From Symbiodinium natans (lineage: Eukaryota; Sar; Dinophyceae; Suessiales; Symbiodiniaceae), in the NCBI GenBank assembly GCA_905221605.1, contig CAJNDS010000261.1:1-64000 (forward strand): DNA of 64,000 nt, given 5' to 3'. Each line of letters starts with the position of its first letter. Within the stretch, counting starts at the first letter, position 1. Below the pieces are notes generated by a model, which saw only the letters and a program-made list of their open reading frames with translations, was not told the origin of the DNA and made no database searches. Positions 1-8,674 of the stretch are shown one piece after another. The position numbers and the translations under genes are program-made.

Positions 1-416
1 TCACACACCACATCACACATTTCCACACACTTGCAAACACTGCACAATGTGCAACCCACCACCACCTGTGCACAACTGATGCTCCGACTTCACCAACACC
101 AACACTACAGACCTGCCAAGGCTTTGCTGCGGAAGTTACCTGAGCCTCTGCCTTTTTGCACTCACCACATCCCACAGCCACACACACACACACACACACA
201 CACACCCACACCACCACCGCCTGTAAATGAGACTTTCTCTGCTTTTCGCTTGATTTTTGCTGTCTCTTTTTTGGGACCCATACCTTCTCTTTTTAAAATT
301 GTCTTCGAACCGAACTTTTGGTGCAAATTTTTTAAAGATCAAGAAATGGCAGCTGAAAACACACACTTGGCACCACTCTTTATGTCGTTTTTTTGCTTTG
401 CCAAATATTGACCCTT
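1..416. repeat. Long direct repeat A, copy 1 (cut by window edge)
   Basis: This stretch recurs at 2189-2601 with only scattered substitutions and a small difference in the length of a (CA)n run (about 180-207 here). It begins at base 1, so the true left end probably lies outside the window. The short ORFs on both strands are carried by the CA run and are not credible genes. Confidence 0.9.
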
Positions 417-891
417 TCTTTAAGTGCAAAACTTTGACTTGAAGCAGTGTTGGGTCTGGCATTGGACGATTGATTGTTTTGAATTTGGATCGGATGGCTT
501 AAGACCTGGCTTTTTAACAAGTTTTGAGCGAGTCCAAGCCAGACCACACTGCCTTTGGTCCGATCCAAGTGAAAAACAATCCTTTTTCGAAGGTAAAGAG
601 GTGTGTGCAAGTCCAGGTCTTAACCCGACACTGCAACAAGTCAAAATTTTTGCACTCAAAAGGAAAAGGTCTTTTAACATTTGCCAGCAAAAGGTCTCAC
701 TACTTCGATCCAACACACCAGAGCGACCGAAACCACCAGGCACTTAGAAAGGCAACCTTCAAAAAACCAGAAACAGGCAAGATAAAACAAATCTTTAAGA
801 AAATCTCTTCCACAGATTGCCATGCAAGAAGTTACCCAAGTAAAATTTTGCAAATTTTATTTGGTACAGCCTCTGGACTGGTATACTTTTC

Positions 892-936
892 GGGAATAGG
901 GTTTCTTTTGGGTCAACCCGAGTCAACCCTATTCCC
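892..936. repeat. Hairpin with 12-bp perfect arms
   Basis: GGGAATAGGGTT at 892-903 is the exact reverse complement of AACCCTATTCCC at 925-936, around a 21-nt loop. It lies in noncoding sequence. It could be chance or the remnant of a small inverted-repeat element. Confidence 0.6.
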
Positions 937-1574
937 TGAAAGGTTGCCACCCCAGAAGTCACGCCTCGCAAAAGTTGCAACCGGCAAGTCAGAGGAATGA
1001 TTGCGACTGGAAGCAAATTAACAAACCCAAAATGTTCAAAACTCATCAAAAACAGCACTTCAGTGAGTTTCTGTGTTGAATACACTCCGGTGTTTTGCTC
1101 GCTGCGCTCGCACTTATTCACATTTTGGTAAGACACTTTGCAAATTTCGAACGGTTGGGTTCGGGCGTCGCGCGCAACATTGCGGCATCAACACCACAGC
1201 TGAACTCGTCTCGTCCTGCAGTTGATTTCTGTCCAAACGGCACTGTCAGAGACTTTCAAAAATGCTTATTTCAAGCAAAATCAATCACGGACGTGGGGGT
1301 GCAAGGGGAGGCTTTTCCGGGGCCCATTTCTGAGCCCAAAAAAGCCACACGAAACGGTCCCGCAGAATGGGCCTCCACAGTTGCCAGTTGCAAGCCGTTG
1401 TTACTTGAGTTCACGCAACTTACAGGGCCACACTGCCACATGTTGGCTGCACTTCTCTGCAGTGAGTCTGCATTCAAGATTACCAGGTCTGAGCAAGGAT
1501 GAAACGCTGGCAGCGTGACCGAAAATGCCCAGCAACACTGATGAGCATTGCACTCAAGGTTCAATGCCCATCCG

Positions 1575-1690
1575 AACTGTGGGCCGGAAAAATGGGGCCC
1601 AAACTGTGGGCCGGAAAAATGGGGCCCAAAAACGGGGATGTTTTTTGGGCCCCTTCTTGCAAAAATCCGGGCCCAAAAACAGGCCCCATT
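1575..1690. repeat. 27-bp tandem duplication and GGGCCC-rich motif cluster
   Basis: A 27-bp unit containing GGGCCGGAAAAATGGGGCCC occurs twice head to tail (about 1575-1628) and is followed by degenerate copies to about 1690. The same 'A-run next to GGGGCC' motif recurs at 8334-8487, which suggests a dispersed small palindromic repeat family. Confidence 0.6.
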
Positions 1691-2188
1691 TTTTGGCATC
1701 ACTTTTGGCTCCCTGATCTAATTTGCCTTGCGTGGCTCCACCTCAAGCTCAAATTACGGAGCCTATTTTTGGTGACGCATTTTGGCATTTTGGTGTCTTT
1801 TTTTCGGGGTTCATTTTTGGGCCCTCAAAATCTTATAAAGAATCCCAATTTTCAGCCAATTTACCACATTCCACAGAGTCATGACCACTTGCACATGAGC
1901 TGCATTCTATCCATCAGCAGCTTGGCAAGAACTTGCTGTTTTTAGCTGCTTCCGTGCTCTGCACAAGTAAGGACCATGCCTTGATCAGCTTACAAAAATG
2001 GCTCTCTTTATAGGTTGTCCAGCAATTTGTTCTGCACTGTGGAGGCCCTTTCAAGCGGCCCCAATTCAGACACAGTTTTGGGGCTCAAAAGCAGCCCCCC
2101 CAAAAAACACTTGAATTGCTGCCCTTCATTCAAACTCACCTCGCGTTTTTCGCTTGCACACCTCCACCCATTCTGTCTCACCTCACAC

Positions 2189-2601
2189 TCACACACCACA
2201 TCACACATTTCCACACACTTGCAAACACTGCACAATGTGCAACCCACCACCACCTGTGCACAACTGATGCTCCGACTTCACCAACACCAACACCACAGAC
2301 CTGCCAAGGCTTTGCTGCGGAAGTTACCTGAGCCTCTGCCTTTTTGCACTCACCACATCCCACAGCCACACACACACACACACACACACACCCACACCAC
2401 CACCGCCTGTAAATGAGACTTTCTCTGCTTTTCGCTTGATTTTTGCTGTCTCTTTTTGGGACCCACACCTTCTCTTTTTAAAATTGTCTTCGAACCGAAC
2501 TTTTGGTGCAAATTTTTTAAAGATCAAGAAATGGCAGCTGAAAACACACACTTGGCACCACTCTTTATGTCGTTTTTTTGCTTTGCCAAATATTGACCCT
2601 T
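2189..2601. repeat. Long direct repeat A, copy 2
   Basis: Near-identical to 1-416, including the internal (CA)n run at about 2368-2393. Its right end passes directly into repeat B: the last few bases are shared with the start of the 167-bp repeat at 2597. Confidence 0.9.
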
Positions 2602-2763
2602 ATTTTGTTCCCAAATTCATCCATGAATGTATTCCATCATCTCGAATATTCATTTCCTTTAGTCACTCCATTCAAGCTCTTTTTCCGAGGAAGGGTACAG
2701 AATCGACCACCTGTCCATTATGCAGGTCTTCTGTCTCCTGGGTACAAAAACACGAAAAACCCC
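2597..2763. repeat. 167-bp perfect direct repeat B, copy 1
   Basis: Read by eye it is identical over 167 bp to 3906-4072 (offset 1309). It starts CCCTTATTTTG and ends AAAAACCCC. No TG...CA ends and no matching flanking target-site duplication are visible, so an LTR assignment is only one possibility. Confidence 0.9.
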
Positions 2764-2825
2764 GTCGGGTATGTGAAACTTTCGCACCGTCTAAGCTCAG
2801 AGGTTCCGCCTAAGTATTCGTCCTG

Positions 2826-3152
2826 TCAGTGGCTGAGTTGGAAAACGAAGTGCAAGCAAGCTCCCGGAGTGAAAGGTAAGTCACTGAGGTTCATGCTGAA
2901 AGGCACGTGTCGCCCTTGCAGCTCCAAACGAAAACTGGATTTTCTCACAGCATGCCCGGTGCGATGCCATACGTCATCAGCAATCGCAAACTTGATGTCG
3001 TCAACTGTTCCTGTAGTCGCAACTCGACAGAGCACAACTTCCACAACCGGAACATTGGTGACCATCACTGCCAACCATTGGGCCCTGGATTCGCGGTTCG
3101 TGCCCTCCTCAAGGCTTGCAGCATCAGCATCCCTCTTCATACTCACAGTCAA
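2826..3152 (-). CDS. Small protein with ubiquitin-like pattern, between 167-bp repeats
   Basis: A 108-aa ORF opening with ATG at 3152. Residues about 34-105 follow the layout of a ubiquitin-like fold: a hydrophobic first strand (VPVVEVVLC), a helix-1 region after a turn (TGTVDDIKFAIAD), a later strand with a 'LELQGR' turn like the LIFAGKQL turn of ubiquitin, and a closing strand ending LHFVFQL. No C-terminal Gly-Gly is present, so conjugation is not expected. It sits with a second minus-strand ORF (3374-3664) between the two 167-bp direct repeats, downstream of a decayed reverse transcriptase on the same strand. It may be cargo or an accessory ORF of a retroelement. The fold call rests on pattern only; the ORF itself is credible. 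Confidence 0.45.
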   Translation of the reverse strand: MTVSMKRDADAASLEEGTNRESRAQWLAVMVTNVPVVEVVLCRVATTGTVDDIKFAIADDVWHRTGHAVRKSSFRLELQGRHVPFSMNLSDLPFTPGACLHFVFQLSH

Positions 3153-3373
3153 AGAGGTGACTCTCCTATGTTAGCTAGCACAAACATGGGCGGGGAAGAA
3201 CATCGTGCAGTTTGAGCCCGCGGCCGACCGACGGTGGAGCACTTGTTGAGCTGAGGCAGGTTTCGCTGTCACTGACAAGGGGCAATGCAGCACATAGAGT
3301 GTGTTGAACCGCAGAACCATCTTTTACACTCATGGTCGTCGTCAGCGGGCCTGACCGTCAGGAGGGATTGTGA

Positions 3374-3664
3374 CTACTGTGGGTCAAGGAATTCCCAAGA
3401 CTGGTCACGAGACGAAGAACTCGGACGTGGCTCACTAGGCTGGGCTTCTTGCGGCGTGGAAGATGAGCTCGCAGCTGTTGAAAGTGTAGCGTTCAACAGG
3501 TTACGCCTGGCCTGCAATCGCTCGCGGATCTCTACCTCTCTATCTGCCAAGACGTCCTCGATGCGCTCGGCCAGCATGATGATCTGGTCCATGCTCAATG
3601 TACGAACCCACCAAATCTCGAAGGCTCTCATCTGCAGGGCCGTGATCCTAGGGGGCGCGTCCAT
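3374..3664 (-). CDS. Hypothetical 96-aa helical protein with Ser/Pro tail
   Basis: The ORF starts at ATG 3664. Residues about 20-60 form an amphipathic, charge-rich helix (MLAERIEDVLADREVEIRER) that could be a coiled coil. The C-terminal third is rich in Ser, Pro and Gln. I recognise no family. It is on the same strand as, and upstream of, the ubiquitin-like ORF at 2826-3152, and both are inside the segment bounded by 167-bp repeats. The two could be exons of one transcript; the roughly 220 bp between them has no open frame. Confidence 0.35.
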   Translation of the reverse strand: MDAPPRITALQMRAFEIWWVRTLSMDQIIMLAERIEDVLADREVEIRERLQARRNLLNATLSTAASSSSTPQEAQPSEPRPSSSSRDQSWEFLDPQ

Positions 3665-3905
3665 TGCAACTCAGGCTGCACTAGCTCGGGCCGCTGCGCT
3701 GCAGGCTCGGGATGGGAGAGTCAGGCACCGGGCTGGCTGTCCTTCCGCAACAGCATCCCACCTTCACTGCTGGGTGGGTGGGCGGGGCTTTTTAATCTGC
3801 TCGTCTGACTCTCAGTGCCCTCTCGGGCTGAGCCAAAAATTTCTCACGCATTTCATGGTGAAAAATTTTCTCTCAAAATAAAGGTTTGTACTCAAGAGTA
3901 CGAAG

Positions 3906-4072
3906 CCCTTATTTTGTTCCCAAATTCATCCATGAATGTATTCCATCATCTCGAATATTCATTTCCTTTAGTCACTCCATTCAAGCTCTTTTTCCGAGGA
4001 AGGGTACAGAATCGACCACCTGTCCATTATGCAGGTCTTCTGTCTCCTGGGTACAAAAACACGAAAAACCCC
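3906..4072. repeat. 167-bp perfect direct repeat B, copy 2
   Basis: Identical by eye to 2597-2763. It lies 43 bp beyond the stop codon side of the RNase H ORF (4116-5018, minus strand), so it could be a terminal repeat of that retroelement, with copy 1 a second terminal repeat or a solo copy. Confidence 0.9.
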
Positions 4073-4115
4073 TCCTAGGTAAGGGGAGAAAAAAAGACAG
4101 AAATCCCTTCCTCGG

Positions 4116-5018
4116 TCAAGTAGTCTGGGCAACAAAGCGATGTGCCTGACGTAGTACCTCACGTAATGCTTCCACAGTAACGTCGTCCTTGATCCTGCAG
4201 GAGCTGGGCAGACCCAGGAAACAACAGCGACTCGGCGCATCAGCTATGTTGCTGCGTGACGGTACCCGTGCATACCATGGAATGCAGGACAGTTCGGATT
4301 CGTGGACAGCTGAGATTTTGGCCACCGCATCAAGCATGGCATTCTCACTTTGCATCCGAAGCAATGTCACTCTGGCTGCCTCGTTATCGAGATAGAATAC
4401 CACGTGCCGCTGTAGCAGTATGGCCGCGCAAAGACGAACAGTCAGTGCTACAGTTAGACTTTCTAACTCATTGATGCACTTCTTCTCTTCACGCAGGAGA
4501 TCCTCAGCAACGTCACGGGGGAGCAACAGACCAAACCACCCCAAGATTGTTCCCTCGTGGTCCTGGACCACTGCACCAAGCCCCATATCAAGGTTGTCTA
4601 CTCCCTCTTGCGATGCATCAGTGTAAACAAAGATGACGTCTCGTAGCGTCGGTCTGAGCCGCCTTGGTTGCGCACCTTTCAAGAACTCCAACACTCTCTG
4701 TAGGGCCGTGGCTACTTCCCCGCGGTTGGTCCCTGCAGTTACACGGCCACGGTCACTGCCCTCAGCAAGCGCTCGTGGAAGTCTGCCGGCAATTTGTCCG
4801 CTCATGAAACTCAAACGACCGCGCATTTTCGCCCACAACTTTGGGGTGAGTAAACCCGATTCGATGCTGTCCTGAATCTTTTCCACTGCATCTTCAAGCC
4901 TTTCTTCTGTATTTGACACAAGAACGGTCCGATTCTCGTCCTCCAGGCACGAAAATTGCACACCAAGTTGCTCGGAAAGTCGTGTGCAGGTCCTATGCCT
5001 TATCACCATCTCGGTCAA
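4116..5018 (-). pseudogene. Retroelement pol, connection and RNase H-like domain
   Basis: 300 codons on the minus strand. The C-terminal half is an RNase H-like domain, which degrades the RNA strand of the RNA-DNA hybrid during reverse transcription. All four expected acidic residues are visible in order: D in VYTDAS, E in INELESL, D in YLDNEAA, D in NIADAPSR. The N-terminal third is the thumb/connection region after the polymerase core. It is in the same frame as the RT piece upstream (5028-5701) but separated from it by a stop. A short segment at about 4990-5065 reads well only in another frame (it contains LLGFDFDRDGDKA), so two compensating frameshifts break the original gene here. No integrase or protease is visible downstream. 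Confidence 0.8.
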
Positions 5019-5027
5019 AATCGAAAC

Positions 5028-5701
5028 CTAACAGGGAAAACATGATGTCGACGGTGGCCGAGGTGAGTTAAGAAGTTCCTCGCTGCTGAAAAGAGTGAAA
5101 TCATCGTAGTAGGCGGTCATAGGCAGTCGAAAAAGGACGTTCCCTATGTGGCACAAGGCGAGAGAGACTCTGATGAAGGAGTGTACAGCTGCCGTGGCCC
5201 CGAAAGGCAGGCACAGAAGCCTGAAAAACACTACCTCACCTGTTTCAGGGCACTTGACTGCGATGAAGGCTTTGTCGAGCGCCTGCTCCTCCAGGGGTAG
5301 TTGGCGGTAGGCCGCCTTGAGATCCAACGTTTTGCCAAAAACCTTGCCCTTGTGCAGTCGGCGAGACATCAGCAGTGCCGCTGTGATGACGTCTGCATGA
5401 ACATGAACTTTCCCATGCGATTCAAAGGCCATGTTGATAAGGCTCTGGCTCAAGTCGTCGATCGGCCTGAGTTTGTGACCTTGTTGGATTCCAAACCTCT
5501 TGCTGATCAGCGCGTCCTCGGGTAGGTCAGCCAAAGCGGTGAGGACCTTGTGACCATCCCTTGTCTCTTTCCTGGATGGACTTATCCCACAGTTCCTGAA
5601 CGAATCTGCTGTTCTGGACGACTTCTTGTATAATCTTGTCATTGTTGTCGCAGTGGAGTGCACTCAGATCCGCATCTGTCATGAGTGCTGGACGAACGTC
5701 C
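5028..5701 (-). pseudogene. Retroelement reverse transcriptase domain
   Basis: Minus-strand RT fingers and palm. Visible motifs in order are KLRPIDDLSQS, DLKAAYRQLPL (catalytic Asp), LPFGATAAVHSF, and the YYDD active site at 5101-5112. The upstream segment from 5701 to about 5560 reads in a different frame (RPALMTDADLSAL ... ERDKGW), so at least one more frameshift lies near 5555. The catalytic residues are kept although the frame is broken, which suggests fairly recent decay or a sequence error. The coding similarity stops exactly where the 2.97-kb repeat begins at 5702. The type resembles RTs abundant in dinoflagellate genomes, recognised from memory of the motif order and not from a search. 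Confidence 0.8.
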
Positions 5702-8168
5702 TAGCTTGTGTTTAGCAGCCCTAAATGTTGTTCCTTGTTTACAGGAGATTTCGGAGATTTGCGTTGTTTTGCGTTTGTTTGCTATTTTTGCAATGTACTT
5801 TCGCTTTTGTTTGCACGTAGACCTGTTTTGCTGGATTTTGTGCCGGATTGTCTTTTCAAGATGCCTTGAGATCTGCAAGACTCTCAGAGACTTTTGCTAA
5901 TTTGCGCCTACGCCATGTGTCTTCAACAGATTGCATCTGAGCCGCTGCTCGCTGAGCGCTCTTGCCTCAAGCAGCTCCTAGGCCACAACTAGCGTACTTG
6001 CGCCATGTCTGCCACGTCGGAGTCTGATTTGTTGGCCGAAAAAAGTGCCCAGACACAGTCCGTAGGGTCCATGTTTGTACTTCCAAGGTGTCGCAAGCCC
6101 TTCGCAACTCGCTCAGCGAAGTACTCAGTGGAGGAGGTTGCCAGGTCTTCAAGGTCGATTTTTGGCGATGCGAGAGGCTTCACATTCGTTGCGGGGCGCA
6201 GGCGCGGCCGGCCGGTGCGCGGCCGGAGGTGTCCAAGCTCATCCGTGCGCTGCTTGGTGACCTAGCTGCAGTGTATGGTTGTGGCAACAGCCATGCGCGG
6301 GGTCAAAGCTTTGGGTGCAAGAAACCAGTCATGCCTTCAGTCAGGTCCTTGGGTTGAGTCTGACATAAACCCTGAGGCAGGAAGTCAGTCTTGTTCTATA
6401 GCAAGTTGTGACGTGGACGGTGAAGCCAGGCAGACGTAGACTGTATTCCTTTTTCTGAACCCGATTGGTGAAAGACCAATGTGTACCTTGTTCTGCCTGA
6501 AGGCGCGAAGTGCTTCTTAGACGGTCAGCGACCATTGATTCGTATGGCAGGCATGCCCCAGCTTCGGCGCTCCGGTTGACAGAGGTCCTCGCCAGAAGCA
6601 GAAGAACACCTCTTGCGTCCTTCACCCTTTAGGGGACGACCGGTAGTATAATACTGACATTGCATTGGCGTGCGGTGATTGGGTGGCGGGTTTCCTGCAC
6701 CTGTCCTTTAATAACTTTGTAAATTGCCAGAGGGTGAATCCAGTCCTAATAAAGGGGTTTCCGCAGGGTTTCCGTTCATGTTTGTTAAGGTTCTGGAGGG
6801 TTTCCCTGGGTTTCCCTACAGTTTTGCAAGGGTTTCGCGGGGTTTCTGGAGGTTTCCGTGGGTTTCCTTAGATTTCGTGCATGTGTTAAAACCTATTGGA
6901 TGGTTTTGGCAGGTTCCTCAAGGGTTTCGTGAGAGTTTCCGTGGGATTTCGTGCAGTTTTTGAACTTTCCTCCTTGAATTTCTCTAAAGTTTTGTAAGGG
7001 TTTCCGCGGATCCGTGGGTTTTGTCAAGTTTTGCCTTGGTTTTTTAAAAGCTTTCAGACGTATTTTCTAATTTTTAAAAGCAAAATAGTCTTCGGAGACC
7101 CGCCCTTGCCTTAAACTCCAACCCCCTTAAGAGGGAAAGTTTGCCTTCCAAAACACCGGAGACCCCAGGATTGGCAAGAATCCCAATTTAAAATGCGATT
7201 TTTAGGACTGACATCAACGGTTCCTTGCTGGCCTGTCGTTTTCTGGATTGACCAAAAAACCGAGCTTTACCGGCTTCAGGATTTCAAGTTTTTCCCCACA
7301 TCTTTGTGTGGGGTTCTTACTTTTGGAGCTGTCCCGCCTCTTCCTCTTCCTTCTCCTTCTTCTCCTTCTTCTCCTTCTTCTTCTCCTCCTTCCCGTCCTC
7401 CTCTTCCTGTTCCTCATGACGCACCATCACGCACAGCACGCATTATATCACATCACGCACATGACGCGGTGTCACGCATAAAAGGTTTCCCTGGGGTTTT
7501 CTAAGGTTTGCGGGGTTTCAGTGGGTTTTATAAGATTTTGCGTAGGTTTTTGAAGCTCTCGGAAGGTTTTTCTAATGTCTTGTGAAGGTTACCGTGGGTT
7601 TTCCATGGTTTTTGACAGTGAAGGGGTTTCCGTGGGTTTCTTAGGGCTGTGTAAGGGTTTCCGCGGGGTTTCTGTGGGTTTCCTTATATAGGTTGTGCGC
7701 AGGTCTTTAAAGCTTCCAGCGGAGCTTTGTGAGGGTTCCTGCAAAATCTCCGCGGGGTTTCGATTGGTTTTCTCATGCTTTGCGGCTTTGGAAAAAGATG
7801 TCAGAAGCTTCAGCAAGGGTTTCCATAAGCTTCCATGGCACCATGGATTTCCTCAGCGTTACTTCAAGCTTTGGAATTTGTCACATGATGCGGTCGGCGC
7901 TCGTCCAGACAGGCAAGATGCAAGCGGCGCAGTGTGTCGTGCGGCTTTGCAGCGCTGCCAGGTGAGGTTGTGGAGGTGGATGCTAATGGCACAGGGAGAA
8001 TCAGAAGTGACCGCTGGGCTAACCCAGCTGTATTTTTCCGCAGGAGTAGGTCCGAGTAGGTTTTCCATATGTGCTCCGGGTCTTTGCGCAGGAAATTGTT
8101 CCGAGGCCAGATTCTGGGTCCGCTTTTGTGTGCAAAAGTCACGTCCGCTTGTGCGTGGCCTCCCCGGT
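5702..8168. repeat. 2467-bp repeat unit, copy 1
   Basis: Matches 8675-11141 at a constant end-to-end offset of 2973 bp, with about a dozen small differences. Contents: a T-rich lead, a GC-rich block with an ATG frame at 6005 that is broken by a stop in the other copy, degenerate GGGTTTCC-type short repeats (about 6765-7020 and 7480-7770), and a CT-rich tract (7339-7400). No convincing gene is seen; Arg-rich and Leu-rich ORFs over the CT tract are artefacts of low complexity. Confidence 0.95.
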
Positions 8169-8674
8169 GCCCGTTTCTATTATGTTGATCACTTCCGCAA
8201 GAAAGCTGCCTGTGGAGGGTCGTTGTTCTTTAAAAAAAAATTCTCCACGCTAGGAGCTTGCCTGTGGGTCAGAGTTGCTGTAGCGTCGCAATCTGGGGAG
8301 CGCAGGGGCTCGAAAAATGCAGATTTAGCGACACCAAAATTGGGGCCGCCAGGCGGCCCCAATTTTGGGGTCGCAGTTCCAGCCTTTTCATGTATTTACA
8401 CATTATAATAAGGGAAGCTGGGTGCATTTCGTGGCCCCATTTTTGGGGCCGCGAGACGGCCCCATTTTTGGGGTCGCAAGTTTGAGCCCTGGGCTCACGC
8501 AGCTGGGTCTCGTCAGCGTGCCTGCGCCTGCCCTTGTTCCAGGAACCTTGGGGAGCAGCGTGCAGAACATAAGCTTGGGGATCAGGGGCTTGTCCGAAGC
8601 AGCTGCTTGCTTTTGTAATGCTGCAGCAGAAAGGGAGCTGCAACTGTGGAGGCCACTTTCATGCGGTTGTCTTT
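8169..8674. other. 506-bp spacer between the large repeat copies
   Basis: Present once in the window, it separates the two 2467-bp copies. It holds a perfect 17-bp-arm palindrome (8334-8368), further TTTTTGGGG/GGCC motifs (8434-8487), and no coding frame. No tRNA-primer-like site is apparent right after 8168, and no purine tract right before 8675, which weakens an LTR-retroelement reading. Confidence 0.6.
8334..8368. repeat. Perfect palindrome, 17-bp arms and 1-nt loop
   Basis: CCAAAATTGGGGCCGCC (8334-8350), one A, then its exact reverse complement (8352-8368). A related imperfect palindrome, with TTTTTGGGGCCGC facing CGGCCCC, follows at 8434-8487. Similar A-run/GGGGCC units occur at 1575-1690. 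This looks like a small dispersed hairpin element and not a terminator, as no gene precedes it. Confidence 0.85.

Larger units (their letters stand above)
417..2188. other. Spacer between the two A repeats, no gene seen
   Basis: No reading frame here looks like protein in either direction. The stretch holds a 12-bp-arm hairpin (892-936), a 27-bp tandem duplication rich in GGGCCC (1575-1690), and several short GGGGCC-type motifs also seen at 8.3-8.5 kb. The two A copies plus this spacer form an X-Y-X arrangement of about 2.2 kb period. Confidence 0.5.

Noticed and set aside
7214-7481. Arg-rich and Leu-rich ORFs, repeated at 10187-10454
   Set aside because: They translate a CT-rich simple repeat in the 2.47-kb unit.
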